Part shown: positions 26,623 to 35,480 of the stretch, piece after piece | How the letters are laid out: each line of letters opens with the position of its first letter | How positions within the stretch are numbered: position 1 is the first letter of the stretch | Made by a program: the position numbers and the translations under genes | Source: Bacteroidales bacterium UBA7569 | GTDB taxonomy: Bacteria > Bacteroidota > Bacteroidia > Bacteroidales > Paludibacteraceae | Length of the DNA stretch: 64,000 nt | Assembly: GCA_002477945.1 (NCBI GenBank) | Contig: DLLF01000028.1 | Coordinates: 1-64,000 of the forward strand | Reading direction: 5' to 3' | The notes under the pieces: model-generated | Databases searched by the model: none | What the model saw: only the letters and a program-made list of their open reading frames with translations | What the model was told of the DNA's origin: nothing

Positions 26623-27942
26623 TTACAAGAATAACAGTTGAATAAGGATATAGACAGGAAGCAGAATGACAAGTGAGAACTTGACCATATACCCAAAGAA
26701 TGACGGCATCTTGATACCATTCTCTTCGGCAATGGCTTTCACCATAAAGTTGGGTCCATTACCGATATATGTCATTGCTCCGAACATAACAGCACCCAAC
26801 GAGATTGCCTTGAGCAGCACTTCAGGAACACCAGCCACCAAAGTACCTCCAAAGGCTTCCATCTGGTCGGGAGTGAGCCCTGTTGCGACACTATGGAACG
26901 CTACAGCAGTAGGCGTATTGTCCAAGAAGCTGGAGAGGAGTCCCGTGGAATAGTAGAACTGCCATGTATGCGCCAATCCGAGTTCGGAAGCATGTGCTTT
27001 GAGGAATGCCAAAGCGGGTGTCATTGTAGTGAATATTCCCAAGAAGAGGACAGCCACTTCGATGATTGGTCCCCAACTATACTTATTGAGACCATACCGA
27101 ATCTGTTTCGGCGTGGAATAGAGACTGAGTCCCGTCAAGGACAAGAGTACTATTTCACGGAGATACTTAAGCCACAGGGGGGCATCGGCTTCGCCCATTT
27201 GCGTGATTGTCCCTTCGTTGATAAACGCCACACTAAGCACAACCCCCAGCAAATAGACAAAATTGATTTTTCCCTCCACCTTCATAGGCACTTTCTCGCG
27301 TGCATCGGCAGAGAGTGCCGTCCAGTGTTCTTTCTTGTAGTAGTAGGAATCCATACAGAAATAGATAAGCAAGAGTATCAAGCCCGTGAATGCCCACTCA
27401 GGCAACAGACTCAAGAACCACGTGAAACTTGCTCCGCGCAGGAAGAGCATAAACAATGGGGGGTCTCCAAGCGGCGTGAGCAATCCGCCACAGTTAGCAA
27501 CAAGAGCAATGAAGAACAAAATGGTGTGAACACTATACTTGCGTTGCTGGTTGGTGGTGATGAGAGGACGTATCATAAGCATAGCGGCTCCCGTAGTACC
27601 CATAACACTTGCCAAGAGCCAACCTATCGCCAAAAAGAGCGTGTTCACCCATGGTTTTGCCTTGATGTCTCCACTGAGGTGAATGCCACCCGTAATAACA
27701 AACAACGAGAGCAACAAGACGATGAAAGGAATGTAATCGAACAAGACCTGATGTTCGAGTTCATGAACCATTCCCCCCATAATAAGACAAACGGCGGTTG
27801 GTACACCTAAAATGAGAGAGACAATGAGTTTGTTCACATTCTTCTCCCAAAACTTCTCCGCGACAAGCGGACCAATGGCAATCATGAGCAGCATGATACC
27901 AAACGGTATCATACTCCACGCACTATGCACGAACTGTTCCAT
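26623..27942 (-). CDS. nhaD: NhaD-type sodium:proton antiporter (ArsB/NhaD superfamily)
   Basis: 439 residues with about 12 membrane segments. Starts MEQFVHSAWSMIPFGIMLLM; core features PLVAEKFWEKN, NCGGLLTPLGDPPLFMLFLRG and LDNTPTAVAFHSVA (half-helix motifs with Asn and Asp/Thr as in ion transporters). It likely exchanges Na+ for H+ at the inner membrane. The frame is open from 27996, where it overlaps the lepA stop, but ATG 27942 gives the family N-terminus. It follows lepA and may be cotranscribed. A related citrate/dicarboxylate transporter is the alternative. Confidence 0.85.
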   Translation of the reverse strand: MEQFVHSAWSMIPFGIMLLMIAIGPLVAEKFWEKNVNKLIVSLILGVPTAVCLIMGGMVHELEHQVLFDYIPFIVLLLSLFVITGGIHLSGDIKAKPWVNTLFLAIGWLLASVMGTTGAAMLMIRPLITTNQQRKYSVHTILFFIALVANCGGLLTPLGDPPLFMLFLRGASFTWFLSLLPEWAFTGLILLLIYFCMDSYYYKKEHWTALSADAREKVPMKVEGKINFVYLLGVVLSVAFINEGTITQMGEADAPLWLKYLREIVLLSLTGLSLYSTPKQIRYGLNKYSWGPIIEVAVLFLGIFTTMTPALAFLKAHASELGLAHTWQFYYSTGLLSSFLDNTPTAVAFHSVATGLTPDQMEAFGGTLVAGVPEVLLKAISLGAVMFGAMTYIGNGPNFMVKAIAEENGIKMPSFFGYMVKFSLVILLPVYILIQLLFL

Positions 27943-27992
27943 ACTTTTTATGATTAAATAGTTATTAATTCCACCACATACGATACGTATTA

Positions 27993-29768
27993 TCAATCCA
28001 GTTTGAGGACAGCAAGAAACGCTTTTTGCGGCACTTCGACGTTACCAATCTGCTTCATCCGTTTCTTTCCTTTCTTCTGCTTCTCCAACAGTTTTCTCTT
28101 CCGACTCACGTCGCCTCCATAACACTTGGCAAGCACATCTTTCCGCACCTGTTTAACCGTTTCACGGGCGATGATTTTTGCTCCGATGGCTGCCTGTATG
28201 GCAATATCGAACTGCTGGCGGGGGAGCAGTTCTTTGAGTTTCTCACACATACGCCGTCCGAAATCCACGGCATTGTCCTGGTGTGTCAGTGTGGAAAGCG
28301 CATCAACAGGTTCTCCATTGAGCAAGATATCCAACTTCACCAATTTAGACGGGCGGTAGCCATTGGGGTGATAGTCGAACGAGGCATATCCTTTGGATAT
28401 GGATTTGAGTTTGTCGTAGAAGTCGATAACGATTTCTCCAAGCGGCAAATCGAAGTAGATCTCCACCCTATTCCCCGTGATGTACTCCTGTTTTATCAAT
28501 TCCCCCCGCTTTTCCAGACAGAGGGTCATAATGGGTCCGATGAAGTTGGTAGTAGTAATGATAGAGGCTCTGATGTAGGGTTCCTCGATATGATCTATGA
28601 GCGTCTGGTCGGGCATACCGGCAGGATTATGCACTTCTTTCACCTCGCCCTGCTTGTCATATACCAAATAACTCACATTGGGAACGGTGGTAATGACATT
28701 CATATCGAACTCACGGTCCAGACGTTCCTGCACAATCTCCATGTGGAGCAACCCCAAGAATCCGCAGCGGAAACCGAAACCGAGTGCGACAGAACTCTCG
28801 GGAGAGAAAGTGAGCGAAGCATCGTTCAGTTGCAGTTTCTCAAGGCTTGCCCGAAGGTTTTCAAAGTCTTCCGTTTCGATAGGATAGACTCCGGCAAAGA
28901 CCATCGGCTTCACTTCTTCAAATCCGGCTATTGCCTCCTTGCACGGGCAATTGACATGGGTGATTGTATCTCCGACCTTCACTTCCGTAGAGGTTTTGAT
29001 GCCACTGATGATGTAGCCCACATTACCGGCACGGAGTTCCTTTTCAGGTTGCATATTCAGTTTCAGGACTCCAATCTCATCTGCATCGTATTCTTTTCCC
29101 GTATTGAAAAAGCGTACTCTGTCACCTGTACGCAAGACACCGTTTATGACTTTGAAGTAAGCAATAATGCCGCGGAAGGAATTGAAAACAGAATCGAACA
29201 CCAGGCACTGCAACGGTGCATCGGCATTTCCTTTCGGGGCAGGAATACGCTCTACAATTGCATTCAGTATTTCATCAACACCCATTCCCGTCTTTCCCGA
29301 TGCACGAATAATTTCCTCCCGTTTGCAGCCGAGCAGATCCACGATTTCGTCTTCCACCATATCGGGCATCGCCGAGTCCATATCGCATTTATTCATGACG
29401 GGGATAATCTCGAGGTCGTGTTCCAACGCCATATAGAGATTACTAATCGTCTGCGCTTGCACCCCCTGCGAAGCATCCACCACCAACAAAGCCCCTTCGC
29501 AAGCCGCAATAGAGCGGCTCACCTCATAGGAGAAATCGACGTGTCCCGGAGTATCTATCAGATTGAGAGTATATCCATTGTATTGCATCTGAATGGCATG
29601 GCTCTTTATTGTTATTCCCCTTTCCCTCTCCAAATCCATGTCATCCAACACCTGGTTTTCCATATCTTTCTGCTCCACCGTATGGGTATATTCCAACATA
29701 CGATCCGCCAGCGTGGACTTTCCATGATCGATGTGGGCAATGATACAGAAGTTACGTATATTATTCAT
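27993..29768 (-). CDS. lepA: elongation factor 4 (LepA)
   Basis: 591 residues. Starts MNNIRNFCIIAHIDHGKSTL with the G1 motif AHIDHGKST, G3 DTPGHVDF and G4 NKCD; ends with the LepA C-terminal domain (RETVKQVRKDVLAKCYGGDVSRKRKLLEKQKKGKKRMKQI truncated here to key pieces: KCYGGD, RKRKLLEKQK). This GTPase back-translocates ribosomes and aids 30S assembly under stress. The ATG at 29768 is chosen because the promoter lies at 29795-29825; the longer frame to 29828 would start upstream of it. Confidence 0.96.
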   Translation of the reverse strand: MNNIRNFCIIAHIDHGKSTLADRMLEYTHTVEQKDMENQVLDDMDLERERGITIKSHAIQMQYNGYTLNLIDTPGHVDFSYEVSRSIAACEGALLVVDASQGVQAQTISNLYMALEHDLEIIPVMNKCDMDSAMPDMVEDEIVDLLGCKREEIIRASGKTGMGVDEILNAIVERIPAPKGNADAPLQCLVFDSVFNSFRGIIAYFKVINGVLRTGDRVRFFNTGKEYDADEIGVLKLNMQPEKELRAGNVGYIISGIKTSTEVKVGDTITHVNCPCKEAIAGFEEVKPMVFAGVYPIETEDFENLRASLEKLQLNDASLTFSPESSVALGFGFRCGFLGLLHMEIVQERLDREFDMNVITTVPNVSYLVYDKQGEVKEVHNPAGMPDQTLIDHIEEPYIRASIITTTNFIGPIMTLCLEKRGELIKQEYITGNRVEIYFDLPLGEIVIDFYDKLKSISKGYASFDYHPNGYRPSKLVKLDILLNGEPVDALSTLTHQDNAVDFGRRMCEKLKELLPRQQFDIAIQAAIGAKIIARETVKQVRKDVLAKCYGGDVSRKRKLLEKQKKGKKRMKQIGNVEVPQKAFLAVLKLD

Positions 29769-29794
29769 ACTATTGCAGTGCAAGTTATTTTTGG

Positions 29795-29825
29795 CAAAGA
29801 TACGACAAATAATCAGGATATACAA
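29795..29825 (-). promoter_or_regulatory. Bacteroidota promoter for lepA
   Basis: Minus strand: TTG (29825-29823), 20-base spacer, TATCTTTG (29802-29795). Predicts a leader of about 20 bases. Confidence 0.75.
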
Positions 29826-29927
29826 CACAGGAACGGGGAGTTCCTGCCGTAGTTTCCGGTGTTATACTTTTATGAGTTTATTGGTGGTTCAACGTGTTTT
29901 CCAGTTTATATGGTTGGCGGTTTCATG

Positions 29928-29967
29928 TCTCGTCGGGGGGTCGTTGAGGTCGGCTTGAGGGGTCGTA
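29928..29967 (+). repeat. dispersed GAGGGGTCG element, copy 3
   Basis: Core GGGGGTCGTTGAGG then TCGGCTTGAGGGGTCG, matching copy 1 over about 32 bases. Confidence 0.65.
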
Positions 29968-30052
29968 GATTCACTCTTAAAATCCAGGTTGTTTCACTGG
30001 TATCGCCGCATATTCCAAAGCAGTTTCAAGAAGCATTTGGAAGAGTTATTCC

Positions 30053-31363
30053 CTACGGAAGTGAAACCGAATATCTATATCGGATCAATTGTTTGGAAAC
30101 GTCCAACTCAGTTCTCAGAGTTTTCTGCCAGGAATCCACGAAGTGCCAAAATTGCCGTGAGCAGGTAACCGGCGGATCATTCTCTTTGAGACTGACAACC
30201 GTCAGAAAAAAGTTGAGATATGTTGACGGTCGCAGTTGTACCAGCACATTTTGTGTATCAGGCAGAGAACCAACATCATACTCTCCTGGAACACAGACGG
30301 CAAGCCCCACCGTTTCACGAGCGAATTTAACAGTATCATTTACGGGCCAATCCGTTCCCCACGAAGCGACACAATGGTCGAAGCACTTGTACTCACCTTT
30401 TCCGACACGCTGCACGCCTGTCACAAGAGACAAGACAGGAGCGGAAAGGAAGACTTCACAAAAGACATCGCGATGACGTGCAAAAAGTGTATAGCGCACA
30501 CGCATAGATAGCGTGTCATCCAAAGAAGGAACCGGCTGCCAACCATTGACTTCTGTTTCCACAATTGTCCGCACAGGACCGGAAGCGATGATACGCTGCG
30601 TACGCGAGCGGAAAGGTTCTATCTTGCAGAGTTTTCCATTCTGACAAGGACGGACAGATCCCACTCCGATTGTATTCCCCACTTTCAGGACATCATCGCC
30701 ATAGCCGACGGCAAGGAGGCTGTCACAGGGATACCACAACGACTGCTGCAGTTCCAATTGCGGTTTCCGTTTGGCATAGACATCAACGGTTTGGCGAGAA
30801 TCGAAATAGACACGATATGCCATGAGTGCAGACTCGAATGCTACACCATGGTGATGCATGAGCCTGAATGATTTGTCGGACGGATAGAATGTCTGTTGCC
30901 TGACAGGTTTGATACCATAGGTTTTTCCTTCAGCCGTATGCTCACGGAACTCGCCTCCTATTGCTCCATTGAGATACATCTCCGCCCAGACTTCCGAGGC
31001 ATAAGAAGGAGGTTTTTCCAGAGTGCGTAATTGGAGAGTATAAGACTTATTCTTTCTCAAAGAGAGCAAGAAGGCTATTTCATCGGGAACGGAATCACCA
31101 TTGAGGTCATCCAACTGTGACGGCAATTCTTCTCCATTGAGAAAGACGCACAGAGAACAACGTTGCCCCGCTGTGAAACAGGGGAAACTATCCAGCGGGA
31201 GAACAACGGGGCAATCGTTCAGCGAGACATGACTTCTCCAACGGATTGAGACTTCCTGCTGAGCCTCCTCTGCAAAGGTACAAGCAGCGAACAGACAGAG
31301 AACTGCAGATGTGATTTTCCGGGCAATCAAGTTACTGCTGTACCACATTTTCGACATCAGCAA
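30053..31363 (-). CDS. DUF4861 domain-containing exported protein
   Basis: 436 residues with a signal peptide (about residues 12-31, KITSAVLCLFAACTFA). The body matches DUF4861 proteins as I remember them (LNGEELPSQLDDLNGDSVPDEIAFL; YGIKPVRQQTFYPSD; HHHGVAFESALMAYRVYFD). DUF4861 members are found in Bacteroidota polysaccharide loci, often pectin-related; the activity is not known to me. It overlaps the GH28 gene by 32 bases (31332-31363), so the two are cotranscribed; ATGs at 31363, 31357 and 31348 all lie inside that overlap. A downstream start is possible but would lose the signal peptide. Confidence 0.75.
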   Translation of the reverse strand: MLMSKMWYSSNLIARKITSAVLCLFAACTFAEEAQQEVSIRWRSHVSLNDCPVVLPLDSFPCFTAGQRCSLCVFLNGEELPSQLDDLNGDSVPDEIAFLLSLRKNKSYTLQLRTLEKPPSYASEVWAEMYLNGAIGGEFREHTAEGKTYGIKPVRQQTFYPSDKSFRLMHHHGVAFESALMAYRVYFDSRQTVDVYAKRKPQLELQQSLWYPCDSLLAVGYGDDVLKVGNTIGVGSVRPCQNGKLCKIEPFRSRTQRIIASGPVRTIVETEVNGWQPVPSLDDTLSMRVRYTLFARHRDVFCEVFLSAPVLSLVTGVQRVGKGEYKCFDHCVASWGTDWPVNDTVKFARETVGLAVCVPGEYDVGSLPDTQNVLVQLRPSTYLNFFLTVVSLKENDPPVTCSRQFWHFVDSWQKTLRTELDVSKQLIRYRYSVSLP

Positions 31364-32870
31364 AATTCATATCCTTACCCTCAGAAGCAGTAACAGACAC
31401 ATTGTTCAAAGTCAGGCCATCGGTATAGCGGAAATAAGCCCCCTGTTGCGCTTGCATCCGGATATTGTTCAAAGATACGTTCTGTATTTTCATTTCGGGC
31501 AGACCATTGAAATAGACAGCCCGCTTCGCTCCCTTGCAAACAACATCTTCAATGACGATATTCCGGAAGACCGGTGTTTCCTCGGTCACCTCAGGTACTT
31601 GCGCCGCTATTCTGGCAGCGATTTCCTCATCCGTTTCTTCCCCAACACCTTTTCCACCATAGAAGAGGTCGAATGTAAGTGCATCGTTTTCAATTGCAGC
31701 CATATTAATGCCCTTGATATGAATGTCTTCGACGACACCTCCTCTTCCCCGTGTAGATTTGAAACGCAATCCGACATCCGTGCCTATAAAGAGGCAATCG
31801 GATACTTCGATATGACGGACATCACCAGACATCTCACTTCCGACGACGAAGCCTCCATGACCATGATAGACCGTGCAAGCATTCACCAAAACGTTCTCCG
31901 TAGGCATAGCACGCCGGCGTCCGTCTTCATTTTTGCCCGATTTCATACAGATAGCATCGTCTCCGACATCGAAGGTGCAGCGGTTTATCAGCACATTCCT
32001 GCAAGATTCCACATCAACACCATCTCCATTCTGAGAGTACCATGGGTTTCGTACAACAAGATTATTCAGTACTACATTTTCACACATCAGAGGATGCAAG
32101 TTCCAAGCAGGAGAGTTTTCGAAACAAACTCCATCCAAAAGGATATTCCTGCAATTGACGAAATTCAGCAATACAGGTCGCAGGAAAGCATGTATGGAAT
32201 CCCAATCGGGTACATTGACGGGTACATTCTGATCGACACAAAGGGATTGTGCATACATAGCCCCTTCCGTAGGATACCAAGTCTGACCATCTTCGGAGAC
32301 CACTCCGCCCTTTTTCAATTGTTTTTGCCATTGTTTGTCGGTGACCTTCGCACGTTTAAGAGGTCGCCAAGCATCGCCTGAAGCGTTGAAAGTACCTTGT
32401 CCACAAATGGCTATATTTTCAGCATTATAGGCACTGATAGGTGACTGACACCGTTTTGTATCAACTCCTTCGAAAACAGCGTCGATGATGGGATAGAGAC
32501 TAAAATCCGGAGAAAAAATGACAAGAGCATTCTGTTCGGTATAGAGACGGACATTGGAACGAAGGATGATGGGTCCCGTGAGATAGACACCGGCAGGAAC
32601 AAGCACCGTTCCTCCCCCCGATTTGCGTGCCAAATCAATGGTATTTTGTATTGCCACCGTTGCCAACTCGGAGCCATCGTTTTTTGCGCCATAGTCCAAT
32701 ATATTGAAGGTCCGGTCAGGGAAATCAGGCAAGATAATATCAGGCATTTTTACCGAAGAAGAGGCAATAATCCCGGCAACTTGCCGTTGTGTAATATATT
32801 GATAAGACGACTTATCTTCGCACGAAGTGAACAGAATCAAAAGGAGCAGGATCGGAAACAGTTTTTTCAT
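31332..32870 (-). CDS. glycoside hydrolase family 28 (polygalacturonase-type) lipoprotein
   Basis: 512 residues. Lipoprotein signal with lipobox LFTSC after MKKLFPILLLLI, so anchored at a membrane, probably facing outward. The right-handed beta-helix has all GH28 catalytic features in order: NGDGVDVESC, VGDDAICMKSGKN, HGHGGFVVGSE and LRFKSTRGRGG (Asp, Asp-Asp, His and Arg-x-Lys). The start of the domain is FNILDYGAKNDG. It likely cleaves homogalacturonan or a related pectin. Coupled to a DUF4861 gene; no SusC/SusD genes are nearby, so this is not a full utilisation locus. Confidence 0.93.
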   Translation of the reverse strand: MKKLFPILLLLILFTSCEDKSSYQYITQRQVAGIIASSSVKMPDIILPDFPDRTFNILDYGAKNDGSELATVAIQNTIDLARKSGGGTVLVPAGVYLTGPIILRSNVRLYTEQNALVIFSPDFSLYPIIDAVFEGVDTKRCQSPISAYNAENIAICGQGTFNASGDAWRPLKRAKVTDKQWQKQLKKGGVVSEDGQTWYPTEGAMYAQSLCVDQNVPVNVPDWDSIHAFLRPVLLNFVNCRNILLDGVCFENSPAWNLHPLMCENVVLNNLVVRNPWYSQNGDGVDVESCRNVLINRCTFDVGDDAICMKSGKNEDGRRRAMPTENVLVNACTVYHGHGGFVVGSEMSGDVRHIEVSDCLFIGTDVGLRFKSTRGRGGVVEDIHIKGINMAAIENDALTFDLFYGGKGVGEETDEEIAARIAAQVPEVTEETPVFRNIVIEDVVCKGAKRAVYFNGLPEMKIQNVSLNNIRMQAQQGAYFRYTDGLTLNNVSVTASEGKDMNFADVENVVQQ

Positions 32871-33105
32871 AGTAGTGACAAAAAATCTTATTTATAACAC
32901 GTATTTATACGGTTGCAAAGGTAAAAAACGTGAAAATAGCGCACGTGCATTATTTGCCACTTTAACGCAATGAATTGGCAAGAAAGGTATTGAAAGCGAA
33001 ACAGAGAGTAGCCGAAAGTGTACAACCAAGCGACTCCGAGAAAATTCTGTATTTATTCGACCCGACAACAGATGTGACAGAGACGAACAGAGAAGATGAC
33101 AGAAA
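32871..33105. other. intergenic region upstream of the GH28 gene
   Basis: Contains TACCTTTG on the minus strand (32923-32916), a good -7 element, with no clear -33 partner. Nothing else seen. Confidence 0.45.
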
Positions 33106-33861
33106 TCAGCCTTCTATCCGGAAAACAGAATCAGGATAGGCGACATCGACCAGAAAAAGTCCCTGTGCAGGAACAGACATCCCCGCTGCAGTGCGGCGTG
33201 CCGCAGAAAGGATATTCTCCAGATCCGCCAAAGAGGTGCGACCTGCTCCGACATCGAAGAGCGTACCGACAATGGCTCTCACCATATTTCTCAGGAATCG
33301 GTCGGCACGGATATGAAAGACCCATTGTCCATCCGTTTGCACCCAACGTGCCTCCGTGAGGTGGCACACAGTGGTCTTCACATCGGTATGAACTTTACAG
33401 AAAGAGGCGAAATCGGTTTGCGTCAGCAGACGTTCCGCCGCTCTATTCATGAGCGAAAAGTCCAAGTTCTTAGGCAAAGGCGTTGTCAGGTTATAGCAGA
33501 AGGGATCTTTTTGCATAGTTGTCCGATATTCGTATTTACGAGAGACCGCATCGAACCGAGCATGAGCGGAAGGCGACACCCTGCGAAGGTCGGAGACAGC
33601 AATTGCCGGAGGCAGGATGCTATTCATCCGAAAGCAGAAACGAAGTTTATCAGAAATGGGCGTAATGGTATCGAAATGCGCCACCATGAAGGCCGCATGC
33701 ACCCCAGCATCGGTACGTCCTGCAGCCGTCAGAGAAGTTTCCGAGCGCAACACAACAGACAATGCATTTTCCATCACCTCTTGCACAGAAACAGCATTAG
33801 GCTGCTTTTGCCAACCATGGAAGCCGGTTCCGTTGTATGCAAAATAAAGAAAATAGCGCAT
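33106..33861 (-). CDS. truA: tRNA pseudouridine(38-40) synthase TruA
   Basis: 251 residues, normal length. The catalytic aspartate is in AAGRTDAGVHA; RYFLYFAYNGTGFHGWQKQP at the N-terminus and FLRNMVRAIVGTLFDVGAGR are typical. It isomerises U38-U40 in the tRNA anticodon stem-loop. Its start overlaps the flippase stop by one base (33861), so it is translated with that gene. Confidence 0.96.
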   Translation of the reverse strand: MRYFLYFAYNGTGFHGWQKQPNAVSVQEVMENALSVVLRSETSLTAAGRTDAGVHAAFMVAHFDTITPISDKLRFCFRMNSILPPAIAVSDLRRVSPSAHARFDAVSRKYEYRTTMQKDPFCYNLTTPLPKNLDFSLMNRAAERLLTQTDFASFCKVHTDVKTTVCHLTEARWVQTDGQWVFHIRADRFLRNMVRAIVGTLFDVGAGRTSLADLENILSAARRTAAGMSVPAQGLFLVDVAYPDSVFRIEG

Positions 33862-35366
33862 CAGCCTTTCGATTTATTAGTTATACGAGACAACCATTTA
33901 TCAGCAAACAGATTGAGTTCCGGAACGATTCGGATATAGTAGGAAACGAGGCAGGCACCACCTACTATCAAGACAGTTCTCAGCACAGCACTTCCGTACA
34001 GATCCATATTGCCGAACAAGCGAGACAAGAAGATGTCTGCTACAGCCATAGCAATTGCCATTAGCACGATTTTCCATAAAGAAGCGGACAGCGGCGATAC
34101 CTTCAACTTAATCCATACGGCAGACAGAAGGGTTATGAAATAGATTCCATAGGCGGTACAAGTTGCCACCGCAGCACCATTGATTCCAATCAGAGGGATG
34201 AGCCAATTGTTCAGACCGATAGTTACAACAGCAAGAATAAGCGAGAAAAAGATAGAATAATAGTAGTAACGTGAGAAAGACAACACCGAACCTACCAAAC
34301 TGAAAGATGCTTGCAGCAAGTTACCTATTCCAAGAAACAAGATGACATACCGGGCAGGGGCATAGATATTACCATTCGGAAGGATGGCGAAAATAACGTC
34401 TATGTTAATCCATATAAGCGCAAGAAGGACAAGAGCCACCCACATCAGCACCGCAGCCACTTGGCGGACAAGAAGATTCAGTTTGACAGTATCTTTTTCT
34501 TTGGATGCCTTTGCCAATTCAGGCTGCACGATAGAACTCATGGAACGATAGGGTATGGATACCATCACTGCAATGGCTGTTGCGATGGCATATATACCCG
34601 TTTGATCCAACCCCAACTGCGCCGTCACAAAGAAGCCGCTAATGGTTGGCCCCAACACCGTCACGCAGGCAGACAACAATAGAAAAGAGGAATAGGACAG
34701 CCACTGCAAGACAAGCGACCGGTTCAAGAACGAAAAATCGGGTCGGAAAGAGATTTTACCCAGGCAAAGGAGGTAGACAAGATTGCACAGAGCCGCCACG
34801 GCATAGACAGCGCAGAGAGATAGCACGAAACCATCCATATCAAGAACCCTAAAAGCATACAGCAGATACACCACCAAAAGAAGAATGCGCGTAAGCACCT
34901 CGCGCACAAACTTAGGGAAGACAATGCGCATAAGCACATTGGCATGGGTTTCAAAGGTAGTCTGATAGAGCAGAAAGAATGCTATCGGCAGAACAAAATA
35001 ATAGTAGTTGACAAAAAGCGGGGACTTCTCGGCAAAGAGATTTTGCAGTGAGGAATGGAAAATACAATAGAGAAAAGCAAACAACAAGAAGCCCATAAAA
35101 GGGATGAGAGTGGTAAGAAAGAAAAAGCCATGGTCACGGGATTTGCCGTCGGCAAAATAAGGATAGAAGCGAAGGATGGAAGAAGAGGTCCCCAGACTTG
35201 CCAAACTGACAAAAATAACAGCCGAATCAATCAGGACACGGGCAAGACCTATCTCTTCGGGAGAGAGGAAACGCGTAAGCACAAAGAAAGTCGTAAGGAA
35301 GCCCACAACCACTCCCAAATAGTTGACCACTGTTCCTCTGAAACTTTGTTTGGCAATGACACCCAT
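33861..35366 (-). CDS. oligosaccharide flippase family protein (Wzx/MurJ-like)
   Basis: 501 residues with about 12-14 membrane segments. Starts MGVIAKQSFRGTVVNYLGVV, the usual start of Bacteroidota polysaccharide transporters in the MATE/MOP superfamily, then FFVLTRFLSPEEIGLARVL. It likely moves lipid-linked sugar across the inner membrane. No glycosyltransferases are adjacent, so the glycan is unknown. It precedes truA in a two-gene leftward unit. A terminator at 35420-35450 lies between it and the upstream FKBP genes. Confidence 0.85.
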   Translation of the reverse strand: MGVIAKQSFRGTVVNYLGVVVGFLTTFFVLTRFLSPEEIGLARVLIDSAVIFVSLASLGTSSSILRFYPYFADGKSRDHGFFFLTTLIPFMGFLLFAFLYCIFHSSLQNLFAEKSPLFVNYYYFVLPIAFFLLYQTTFETHANVLMRIVFPKFVREVLTRILLLVVYLLYAFRVLDMDGFVLSLCAVYAVAALCNLVYLLCLGKISFRPDFSFLNRSLVLQWLSYSSFLLLSACVTVLGPTISGFFVTAQLGLDQTGIYAIATAIAVMVSIPYRSMSSIVQPELAKASKEKDTVKLNLLVRQVAAVLMWVALVLLALIWINIDVIFAILPNGNIYAPARYVILFLGIGNLLQASFSLVGSVLSFSRYYYYSIFFSLILAVVTIGLNNWLIPLIGINGAAVATCTAYGIYFITLLSAVWIKLKVSPLSASLWKIVLMAIAMAVADIFLSRLFGNMDLYGSAVLRTVLIVGGACLVSYYIRIVPELNLFADKWLSRITNKSKG

Positions 35367-35419
35367 TGTTTATTTGCTCAGAAATAGCGTTTCTTTCTCT
35401 TCCTTGATTTTCTACGAAC

Positions 35420-35450
35420 AAGCCCACTTCCCGATATGGGAAGCGGGCTT
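35420..35450 (-). terminator. terminator after the FKBP gene pair
   Basis: Stem of arms 35420-35432 (AAGCCC, 2-base mismatch, TTCCC) and 35438-35450, loop GATAT. It lies 30 bases past the stop of the FKBP gene on the minus strand. Confidence 0.65.
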
Positions 35451-35480
35451 AATGACTGTGACAAATATACCTGTTATTTT

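Larger units (their letters stand above)
29769..30052. other. intergenic region between the DUF4861 gene and lepA
   Basis: Holds the lepA promoter and leader, then one GAGGGGTCG element (29928-29967). Nothing else recognised. Confidence 0.6.

Noticed and set aside
28026..29852. 608-codon open frame on the plus strand
   Set aside because: Antisense shadow of lepA, which is clearly coding; no family features.
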